Below are positions 1 through 5,459 of a DNA stretch of 5,459 nucleotides, piece after piece. The notes beneath the pieces are model-generated. The model searched no databases. It was not told where the DNA came from and saw nothing but the letters and a program-made list of their open reading frames with translations. A program made the position numbers and the translations under genes. The first letter of the stretch is position 1; every line of letters begins with the position of its first letter. The DNA lies in contig MUZY01000147.1 of the NCBI GenBank assembly GCA_003266065.1, positions 1 to 5,459 on the forward strand, given 5' to 3'. The stretch comes from Methanosphaera sp. rholeuAM130 (lineage in GTDB: Archaea; Methanobacteriota; Methanobacteria; Methanobacteriales; Methanobacteriaceae).

Positions 1-103
1 GTAGGCAAGAAAAAGACCAATATTGGCCCAGGTTAAATGAGGATAGAAGGTGAGAGCAACCTTTCTAACTTATCCGACCATATAACCATATCCTCCCCCA
101 CAT
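1..103 (-). ncRNA. Possible structured RNA gene, 5' part, running out of the window
   Basis: This block is about 43% GC, while the next 100 bases are about 25% GC; in such an AT-rich genome a sharp GC-rich block often marks a structured RNA. Read on the minus strand, GAGGATA (95 to 89) pairs with TATCCTC (45 to 39). Inside it, GAAAGGT (65 to 59) pairs with ACCTTC (51 to 46) with one bulged A, and a weak TTAT/ATAA hairpin (85-82 with 73-70) could complete a three-way junction. A TATA-like box lies at 134-127, which would place transcription start near 101-105, at the GC boundary. I could not match it to tRNA, 5S rRNA, SRP RNA or RNase P RNA signatures. Alternatives are the 3' end of an upstream plus-strand gene (a frame ending in TGA at 51-53 would encode a tail with QYWPRLNEDRR) or an untranslated leader. 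The strand and nature are inferred. Confidence 0.3.
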
Positions 104-125
104 AAAAGGACTATTAATAATAGCT

Positions 126-136
126 AAATTTATATG
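126..136 (-). promoter_or_regulatory. Candidate archaeal TATA box for the leftward transcript
   Basis: The minus strand reads CATATAAATTT, close to an archaeal TATA element. Its centre is about 27-30 bases upstream of A103/G101, the usual distance to a transcription start, and that point coincides with the edge of the GC-rich block. The same bases are TATA-like on the plus strand, but no gene follows there. No clear purine-rich BRE precedes the box, and TATA-like strings are common in sequence this AT-rich. Confidence 0.3.
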
Positions 137-779
137 CCATTAAATATTTTCTCCCATCACTTCGCTATATTTTCATATAATGAAAAAACATAGCCACTTA
201 AAACACGTTTTTGATCCAACATACCTCACTTTTACAACATCAGTTCATTATAAAAATAATTTCACGAACAAATAATAAACCAGGCAAAAAAGAAGTTACT
301 AGCAAAAAAATAGATGGATATTATATGAATATAAAGGTTACCTAATAATTTACCTCCTATTTCATTTTAACCTAATATAATCCAACTTAGAAAAAGGAGT
401 CATATCTTTTCCTTCAAATCCAAATATAAAACCTAATAAAAAAATATACAAAACAAGCAAAATAATCAATTCTAAAAATAATAACGAATAATACTTCAAT
501 TAAATCAATAAAATTGTATAAATTAATAAGCATATAACTCTATAAAAGCATACATTTAATATATCAAATTATAAAAAATATACATGATAATAAAGTACAC
601 TTGAACAAACACAAAATTTTACAAAGTATACTATAATACATGGATTGATAAAAATAATGCATTAATAGATCTACTAATAAACTAGTACTACAATAATTCA
701 ATACAAATCCAATCCTCATTAATTTCAAAGATAGATTCATTTTAAACTTTATTATCAAAAAGAAATTGATTTATAAAAT

Positions 780-785
780 AGGAGG
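780..785 (+). promoter_or_regulatory. Ribosome binding site for the adhesin gene
   Basis: AGGAGG lies 8 bases before the ATG at 794 and is an excellent match to the archaeal 16S rRNA 3' end. It fixes the start of this gene. It contrasts with the ATG at 2518, which has no such site. Confidence 0.9.
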
Positions 786-793
786 AACAAGTT

Positions 794-2182
794 ATGAATA
801 AAAAGATTTTATTATTTACTTTAGTTCTATTTATTAGTGTAGGAGCTATCTGTGCAACAGAGGTATCTGACAATTCGGATGTTATAACAGAAAGTCAAAC
901 TACGCCAACTGTAGAACCAACAGTAAATATGATTCAAAATAACGATGAAATAGATGAAAATATAAAAGATGGTGTCCAAGAAACACAGAATACAATCACT
1001 TATGATTCCATAATTACTCAAGATACTACTCTTGATACCTCATATAATGGTAAAAATATTCATATATATGGAACTGATATAACTGTTGATGCCAGTGCGA
1101 ATTTAACTAATATTGCATTATATGTTGAAGCTACAGATAGTTTTATCACTGAATTGAATATCACTAATGATAATACCAAACCTATTGCAATTACAGTTAT
1201 GGATCAATGTTCAGGGATATATATCGGTGATTCTAATATAGAAATTACAAGCACGACCTCTGGAGAAACCAAAGGTATTGTTGTTGAATCTGCTGATGAA
1301 ATTGTAATTTCAAATAACAACATTACTGTCAATGCATTGCCACAAAGTATGGGTTGGAGTTATGATGAAACCACAGGTGAATGGATTAGTAATTTAATGG
1401 TATCTGGTATTATAGTAGATAATTCAAATACAATAGAGATATCAGACAATAATATCACTGTTGTTAATTCAACAGAATATGATTCAAGTACTTATGATGA
1501 ATACAGTACTCTTGAAGCCGTTACGGTTAGAAATGGTTCATATAATGTAGATGTTACCGATAATATTATTAATGCAAGTGGTTCTAATTATATATACGCC
1601 ATATCTTTAAGTAAAGGTGTTGAAGATGTGGATATAATGAATAATGATATTAACTTAATCGGTATGAACTATATTTGTGGTATACAGTTAGATGCTACAA
1701 ATCTTTCAGTAGTATATAACAATACAATAAAAGGGTATTGTAATAATTCTGGTGAAGATATTCCTAGTAATGAATCATTCGCCTATGGAATTGTATTAAC
1801 TACTACAGATTATGTGGATGACATCCTAACAAACACTAATGAAGTTAGTAACAATAACATATACTTAAATTCAACCATTGCATACGGTATTGAATTATAC
1901 AAATCAGATGATACTGAAATAAAAAATAACAATATCACCTTACAAGGTAATGCTGTTTTAGGTATTGGACTATATAATTCAAGTGATAACATTATTAATA
2001 ACAATACAGTTAATCGAACAAATGAGGTTATTACAGTTGACTGGGATGAACTAACAGAAGTTCTTCATGCAGACAATTCTGCAATAAAAATTAGTTTAGG
2101 AGAAAATAATAGTCTTGGAACTAATTATGAATATATCATCACTCCGGCAAACCAAAACAATAATAATCAAAATTTTTCATAA
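794..2182 (+). CDS. Secreted Asn/Thr-rich adhesin-like protein with beta-helix (462 aa, probably the N-terminal part of a longer protein)
   Basis: The protein starts with a Sec signal peptide: Lys3-Lys4, a hydrophobic core at about residues 5-20, and likely cleavage near Ala21. An acidic, Thr/Gln-rich linker follows to about residue 70. From about residue 95 to 405 it consists of repeated short rungs such as ISNNNITV, ISDNNITV, IKNNNITL and IINNNTV, the pattern of a right-handed parallel beta-helix (NosD/PbH1 type) found in archaeal surface adhesins. Many N-x-S/T sequons suggest possible glycosylation. Its likely role is at the cell surface, in adhesion to host or microbial partners; this comes from the family and the ligand is unknown. 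The start is secured by AGGAGG 8 bases upstream. It stops abruptly after an NNNNQNFS tail, without Ig-like repeats, cell-wall-binding repeats or a membrane segment. The -1 frame then continues as adhesin sequence, so this may be a truncated product or the first part of a frameshifted fusion of 1518 residues. Confidence 0.88.
   Translation: MNKKILLFTLVLFISVGAICATEVSDNSDVITESQTTPTVEPTVNMIQNNDEIDENIKDGVQETQNTITYDSIITQDTTLDTSYNGKNIHIYGTDITVDASANLTNIALYVEATDSFITELNITNDNTKPIAITVMDQCSGIYIGDSNIEITSTTSGETKGIVVESADEIVISNNNITVNALPQSMGWSYDETTGEWISNLMVSGIIVDNSNTIEISDNNITVVNSTEYDSSTYDEYSTLEAVTVRNGSYNVDVTDNIINASGSNYIYAISLSKGVEDVDIMNNDINLIGMNYICGIQLDATNLSVVYNNTIKGYCNNSGEDIPSNESFAYGIVLTTTDYVDDILTNTNEVSNNNIYLNSTIAYGIELYKSDDTEIKNNNITLQGNAVLGIGLYNSSDNIINNNTVNRTNEVITVDWDELTEVLHADNSAIKISLGENNSLGTNYEYIITPANQNNNNQNFS
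2170..2176 (+). promoter_or_regulatory. Candidate -1 slippery heptamer A AAT TTT
   Basis: In the frame of the first gene the codons are CAA AAT TTT TCA TAA, so the bases at 2170-2176 read A AAT TTT and fit the X XXY YYZ rule for simultaneous -1 slippage. After slipping, the Phe tRNA re-pairs fully on TTT at 2173-2175 and the Asn tRNA sits on AAA with only a third-position mismatch. Translation would continue as TTC ATA AGA in the frame ending at 5349. The stop codon of the original frame is one codon further on. The same A/T tract is also a likely place for a one-base deletion. Confidence 0.35.
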
Positions 2183-2218
2183 GAGAAGTAGTTAAAAGTA
2201 TTCCACCTACTTCTCTTA
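2180..2218 (+). terminator. Perfect 12-bp hairpin beginning at the stop codon
   Basis: TAAGAGAAGTAG at 2180-2191 is the exact reverse complement of CTACTTCTCTTA at 2207-2218, with a 15-base loop. The stem begins with the stop codon of the first frame. It could be a terminator or 3'-end stabilising hairpin of the first gene. However, no T tract follows (the next bases are GAAATAAAAAGG), unlike the terminator after 5398. It could instead stimulate -1 frameshifting: it starts 3 bases after the slippery heptamer, or 6 bases if the three weak A-T pairs at its base are open. Confidence 0.45.
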
Positions 2219-2517
2219 GAAATAAAAAGGAATCTAATATAATTACAATAACTACTGATAACTTTAATGAATATTTAACAGATAACAAATTCAATGATAA
2301 TATTAATGATGGAGATACCATAGATTTTCAGGGAAACTTCATAGGAAAAGAATATTCAATTGATATCAATAAAGCAGTAAATATAATATCTACAACCCAT
2401 GATGCATATTTCCAAACATCATATCAAACAGGAGATAATGGGTTACATGCTTTTAAAGTTATAAGTGAAGGATCAGGAAGTAATATTACGGGTATTATCT
2501 TTAACAATACCGAAGTA

Positions 2518-5349
2518 ATGACTGAAAACGCACATGACGTAACATTTGATAATATTACTGCATATTGTAATAGTGGGTTCGGTTTTGGAATAGGTTCAAC
2601 AAGTATAAGAAATTCATATAATGTTACTATTAAAAATTCATATTTTAAAACATTCAACAACAGCGGTGTAAGTACTGTTGTCTTTGCTTCATCACATGAT
2701 TGTATATTAGAAAATAGTACAGTTTTAGGATATGGAACAGTTGGTAATTTGGTTTATACTACAACATACAATGTTGAAACAGATAATCCATATGGAAATT
2801 ATAATATTACAATTAGAGGAAATAGAATAATTGCTCAAGATTTAGATAAAGGCAGTTCAATATGTTATTCCATATCATTATATGGTACTGCTCTTACATT
2901 AGAAAGTAATTATGTGGAAAATGGCAATAATCATACCGTAATGAGCCAATGGATTGACCCAAATTATGAAGTTAGTGGAGTAGCAGGTTATGTCTATTTA
3001 TATAATAATACAATGAATGGAGATGTAGGATTAAATTTTAATGAAAATATTTACATTAACAATACATTTTATAATTTAGCAATATGTGGAAATTCATTAT
3101 TCGAAAATAACACAATAAATAATTATTTAAGAATAACTAAGAAAAACAATACTTTAAAAAATAATATTATAAATGAAATTACAATTGACCAAAATGCCGA
3201 ATCTTTAATAGAAAATAATACTGTTTATCAAGATATAATTGTAAATGGTGAAAATAACACCCTTTTAAAAAATAACATAAATGGAATCATTTCTATAAAT
3301 GCAAAAAATGTAACATTAGACTCTAATAATATTACAAATTACACGAATCAATATCTGGTAAATATAACAAGTAATTTAAAAAATATTACAGTTAATAACA
3401 ACAAGTTTGTAGGCAGTTCTAGAAATGTGTCTGAAACAGATGCTACAATTAGAGCATCAGAGATAATATCAGGTACCCCTACTTTGTTAGAAAATAATGT
3501 TTATGTTGTTGAAGAAAATACATATGCTGTTATCGAAGATGAATATGGGGAAATTGGTTTAAGAGTTATTGATGGTCAACGATACCATTATATAACAGAA
3601 GACAATTATGATATTTATTTCCAAGACGTAGTTTCAATTACTCCTAACCAAGATGTTGCAGTTAATCAGTTAAACACTACACTGGTTCAAAAGGGAGACT
3701 ACGTCAACATTATAGGAGATATTGCTGAATTTTATGTTTATGATTCTAAACAAAGTGTAAATGCAGTATTCTTTAATTTAAGTGAAACACAACTACCTAA
3801 CTTAAGAAAAATTTCTGGAATAAGTAGTCCAGAAAATATTACATTCGTCAATTGTTATTTACCTTTAACCGATTTAAAAACATATAATGAAAAAGGTTTA
3901 AGAGCAACATTAATAAATTCAACATTTAATTCAACACCGGACATCTCAGTAATAACCAAAGATGAAAATTCATTCATTAAAGAAGTTAGAAATGGTAGTA
4001 CTTATCATTACATAACCGATGATAATTTTAACATGTACTTTTATAATCAATCAGATGTAATTAATATTTTAAATTCATCAATTGTAAAAATAGGTGATTT
4101 TGTAAATATTAAAAGCAATATAAATGAAATCAATTATTATGGTTCTGCTGCAAAAAATGTTCGTCAAGTTACATTTTTCAATTTAACAATAACCGAACTA
4201 CCTTATTTAACAAAAATATCTTTAGCTGGTTCAATAAAATCCGCTGCAGACACATTTATTAATTGTTATTTACCTTTGACTGAATTGGGTTCAGAAAAAA
4301 CTTATATGAATATTACTAATTCAACATTTAAAAGTACTCCACCGAGCAAATATCTAATATTAACAGAAAATCTAATAGTAACAGACAACCTCATTAAAAA
4401 TGCTTTTGATGAAAATACAGGATATTTATTAAGCACAATTAACAATAATGATGCAGTTTATATAATGAATTATTCACAGTCAACAGATATTATAATAAAC
4501 AAGGCAATTAACTTAACAGGACTTCCATATTTAAATGATATTAATACGACAATAACATTCGTAGAAGGTTCAGAAGGAAGTAATATAAGTGATATACTAT
4601 TTAACAATAAAGTAATCTTAAATACTAGTGGAATAACATTCGACAATAACACATTTAATGAAGAAATAATTACTAATGATAATCAAGTTACTATTAATGA
4701 TAATAATATCATTAACTATCATAAGGTAGAAACTTCATTAAAAGTTGATAGTACAGAATTTATTACCGGAGACGCTTATAATATAAGTGCAAGCATTTAC
4801 CTCGATGATATAATAAACACAAACATCAACAAAGGAAAAGTCATATTCAAAGTCAACGGTAAAACACTAAAAGACACAAACGGCAAAGTAATCTACGCTA
4901 AAGTAGTAGGCGGAGTAGCAACAATAGAAAACTACATAGTACCAGCCGACTGGACTAAAAATGGCACAACAATAGAAGCAGTATACACAGGATCCACACA
5001 ATACGACAAACTAACAAGCGAAAAAACAGAGATAACAGTTACACCAAAAGAACTAACACTCACCACAGAAAATGTAACCACAACCTCTGGTAACACAACC
5101 ACACTCACAGCAACATTCAACGACAACACAATAAACACAGGTAAAGTAATATTCAAAGTAAACGGTAAAACACTTAAAGACACAAACGGTAAAGTCATAT
5201 ATGCCAAAGTAGTTAACGGTCAGGTAACTGTAAATTACACCATACCTGAAAGCATGAAGGTAGGTAACTACACAATAACTGCAGTTTACACTTCACCTAA
5301 CAGTGAAAAAGTAACTTCAGAGGCAACAATGACCGTTGTAAAAGCTTAA
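2518..5349 (+). CDS. Adhesin-like beta-helix protein with two C-terminal Ig-like repeats; lacks its own start and signal peptide
   Basis: The 943 residues from the first ATG are the body of an Asn/Thr-rich adhesin-like surface protein. To about residue 320 there are beta-helix rungs (DVTFDNITAY, NVTIKNSYF, NNTLLKNNI). Two related modules of about 120 residues follow, at 3583-3942 and 4003-4344. A further helix-like stretch comes next, then two Ig-like repeats at 4723-5052 and 5053-5346. The C terminus ends in TVVKA, with no transmembrane helix, LPXTG-like signal or recognised pseudomurein-binding repeat. The likely role is surface adhesion, inferred from the family. The ATG at 2518 is a poor start: no ribosome site, no signal peptide, and clearly related coding sequence up to about 90 codons upstream. 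The real N terminus is either supplied by a -1 shift from the gene at 794 (giving 461 + 1057 residues) or has been lost. Codon use changes near 4800, where AAC replaces AAT for Asn. The frame is otherwise intact, which argues against long-standing decay. Confidence 0.8.
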   Translation: MTENAHDVTFDNITAYCNSGFGFGIGSTSIRNSYNVTIKNSYFKTFNNSGVSTVVFASSHDCILENSTVLGYGTVGNLVYTTTYNVETDNPYGNYNITIRGNRIIAQDLDKGSSICYSISLYGTALTLESNYVENGNNHTVMSQWIDPNYEVSGVAGYVYLYNNTMNGDVGLNFNENIYINNTFYNLAICGNSLFENNTINNYLRITKKNNTLKNNIINEITIDQNAESLIENNTVYQDIIVNGENNTLLKNNINGIISINAKNVTLDSNNITNYTNQYLVNITSNLKNITVNNNKFVGSSRNVSETDATIRASEIISGTPTLLENNVYVVEENTYAVIEDEYGEIGLRVIDGQRYHYITEDNYDIYFQDVVSITPNQDVAVNQLNTTLVQKGDYVNIIGDIAEFYVYDSKQSVNAVFFNLSETQLPNLRKISGISSPENITFVNCYLPLTDLKTYNEKGLRATLINSTFNSTPDISVITKDENSFIKEVRNGSTYHYITDDNFNMYFYNQSDVINILNSSIVKIGDFVNIKSNINEINYYGSAAKNVRQVTFFNLTITELPYLTKISLAGSIKSAADTFINCYLPLTELGSEKTYMNITNSTFKSTPPSKYLILTENLIVTDNLIKNAFDENTGYLLSTINNNDAVYIMNYSQSTDIIINKAINLTGLPYLNDINTTITFVEGSEGSNISDILFNNKVILNTSGITFDNNTFNEEIITNDNQVTINDNNIINYHKVETSLKVDSTEFITGDAYNISASIYLDDIINTNINKGKVIFKVNGKTLKDTNGKVIYAKVVGGVATIENYIVPADWTKNGTTIEAVYTGSTQYDKLTSEKTEITVTPKELTLTTENVTTTSGNTTTLTATFNDNTINTGKVIFKVNGKTLKDTNGKVIYAKVVNGQVTVNYTIPESMKVGNYTITAVYTSPNSEKVTSEATMTVVKA
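3583..3942 (+). repeat. Tandem protein module, copy A
   Basis: This encodes about 120 residues opening with YHYITEDNYDIYF, then KGDYVNIIGDI, AVFFNLSETQLPNLRKIS, FVNCYLPLTDL and INSTFNSTP. Copy B (4003-4344) has the same motifs in the same order. The spacing between copies is 420 bases. Short DNA identity remains, for example 17 bases (AATTGTTATTTACCTTT) at 3850 and 4261, but most of the sequence has diverged, so the duplication is not recent. Confidence 0.8.
4003..4344 (+). repeat. Tandem protein module, copy B
   Basis: This encodes about 114 residues opening with YHYITDDNFNMYF, then IGDFVNIKSNI, VTFFNLTITELPYLTKIS, FINCYLPLTEL and TNSTFKSTP, collinear with copy A. The opening motif also occurs once more near the head of this frame (ITTDNFNEYL at 2248-2277), where it is followed by GDTIDFQG, so it probably marks the start of a beta-helix building block in this family. 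Confidence 0.8.
4834..4908 (+). repeat. Ig-like repeat core, copy 1
   Basis: These 75 bases encode 25 residues, from GKVIFKVNGKTLKD through to YAKVV, that are identical in the copy at 5140-5214. The DNA differs at 10 positions, all synonymous. The core sits in an Ig-like domain of about 110 residues (4723-5052) with the usual strand pattern and an AVYTGSTQYDKLTSE segment. In this family such domains commonly form the C-terminal stalk. Confidence 0.85.
5140..5214 (+). repeat. Ig-like repeat core, copy 2
   Basis: The 25 encoded residues match copy 1 exactly. They lie in the last Ig-like domain (5053-5346), which continues with NYTIPESMKVGNYTITAVY and ends TSEATMTVVKA. Outside the core the two domains differ in sequence and length, so the identity is confined to one block. 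Confidence 0.85.
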
Positions 5350-5397
5350 AAATTAATAAATTACAAGTAAAACAATTAATTAAACCTTAAAAAATAG

Positions 5398-5440
5398 GAT
5401 GGAAGTTTTCATAACTATTCCATCACTTTTTACTCTTTTT
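5398..5440 (+). terminator. Transcription terminator: hairpin followed by T tracts
   Basis: GATGGAA at 5398-5404 pairs with TTCCATC at 5418-5424 (7 bp, loop of 13). An alternative pairing extends the stem with AGTT/AACT and a 2-base bulge. Two T5 tracts follow, at 5427-5431 and 5436-5440. It lies 48 bases after the stop codon of the adhesin frame. Archaeal termination depends mainly on T tracts, so the tracts are the stronger evidence. The last 19 bases of the window show nothing recognisable. Confidence 0.65.
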
Positions 5441-5459
5441 GTGCAACAAGCAATTGTCT

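Larger units (their letters stand above)
104..793. other. Long AT-rich gene-free region upstream of the adhesin gene
   Basis: I see no convincing gene in these 690 bases. The longest plus-strand item I noticed is a 31-codon frame at 180-275 without a ribosome site. Open frames on the minus strand (for example across 564-758) encode low-complexity Leu/Ile/Cys/Phe strings typical of random AT-rich sequence. Ribosome-site-like strings occur at 391-399 (plus) and 360-351 (minus), but no ATG, GTG or TTG follows at a useful distance. There is an imperfect palindrome around AGATCT at 661-678. TATA-like strings such as CTATAAAAGC at 540-549 could be the adhesin promoter, giving a long leader, but none stands out. 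Confidence 0.6.
2167..2517 (+). other. Coding extension upstream of the first ATG of the second adhesin frame
   Basis: The frame that ends at 5349 is open from 2167, just after the tandem stops at 2161-2166. It contains no ATG, GTG or TTG before 2518, yet its translation is plainly adhesin-like. ITTDNFNEYL at 2248-2277 matches the ITEDNYDIYF and ITDDNFNMYF units further down the same frame. It is followed by a GDTIDFQG motif and VNIIS, then by rungs such as SNITGIIFNNT. This stretch must therefore have been translated, at least in the recent past. About 27 codons before the motif (2167-2247) lie across the hairpin and are less certain: they may be true linker or former noncoding DNA. Confidence 0.75.

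Noticed and set aside
54..103. Short minus-strand peptides from ATG at 103 (MWGRIWLYGRIS) or near 88 (MVIWSDKLERLL)
   Set aside because: They are very short and the only ribosome-like site (GGGGAGG) is too close to or after their starts; a Trp-containing leader peptide is tempting but has no support.
180..275. 31-codon frame starting MKKHSHLKHVF on the plus strand
   Set aside because: It has no ribosome site and no recognisable motif, and this length is expected by chance; only slightly richer composition speaks for it.
351..360. AGGAGGT-like ribosome site on the minus strand
   Set aside because: No ATG, GTG or TTG follows within a useful distance.
391..400. AAAAAGGAGT ribosome-site-like string on the plus strand
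   Set aside because: It is followed by CATATC with no start codon and no sustained open frame.
564..758. 64-residue minus-strand open frame
   Set aside because: It has Leu/Ile/Phe/Cys-rich low-complexity content typical of the reverse of AT-rich DNA, and no ribosome site.
769..780. ATTTATAAAATA as a promoter TATA box for the adhesin gene
   Set aside because: Transcription would begin near 800, inside the gene, and the good AGGAGG at 780-785 implies a leadered transcript starting further upstream.
2179..2182. ATAA overlap as a degenerate ATGA stop/start coupling between the two frames
   Set aside because: ATA is an extremely rare start, no ribosome site precedes it, and the product would still lack a signal peptide.
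3583..4344. CRISPR array or mobile element as an explanation of the repeats
   Set aside because: The repeats are in-frame protein modules of about 115-120 residues that have diverged, with no short identical direct repeats at regular spacing, no terminal inverted repeats and no transposase.
4932..5207. 91-residue minus-strand open frame opposite the Ig-like repeats
   Set aside because: It is a shadow of the plus-strand gene: its Val/Ser-rich sequence mirrors the Thr/Asn codons, and the silent substitutions between repeats follow the plus-strand frame.

Overview
The window looks like a piece of a very AT-rich methanogenic archaeon of the Methanobacteriales, most likely Methanosphaera (a gut methanogen; Methanobrevibacter is the main alternative). 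The reasons are the low GC content, a strong AGGAGG ribosome site, and coding sequence made of Asn/Thr/Ile-rich secreted beta-helix protein with C-terminal Ig-like repeats. That is the pattern of the 'Asn/Thr-rich large protein family', or adhesin-like proteins, known from this group. The genus is inferred from family knowledge and was not checked by a search.

Layout. Bases 1-103 form a compact block of about 43% GC that folds well on paper. A TATA-like box lies just outside it on the minus strand, so it may be the 5' part of a structured RNA gene running leftwards out of the window. Bases 104-793 are AT-rich and hold no convincing gene. At 794 a well-formed gene starts with a ribosome site and a signal peptide, and its frame runs to a stop at 2182. 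From 2167 a second frame (-1 relative to the first) is open without a break to 5349. It carries adhesin-type protein sequence well before its first ATG at 2518. A likely terminator follows at 5398-5440.

How the parts fit. The first frame has the signal peptide and one beta-helix but no C-terminal Ig-like part. The second has a beta-helix, tandem modules and two Ig-like repeats, but no signal peptide, no ribosome site and no start codon at its true beginning. Joined by one -1 shift they would make a single secreted surface protein of 1518 residues. The junction holds an A AAT TTT heptamer that fits the X XXY YYZ slippery pattern, then a 3-nt spacer, then a perfect 12-bp hairpin that includes the stop codon. 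Four explanations remain open: programmed -1 frameshifting, a one-base deletion or sequencing error in the T tract, a tract used as an on/off switch, or a deletion that placed a complete first gene plus its terminator in front of a second adhesin that lost its 5' end. This junction is the main point of interest in the window.
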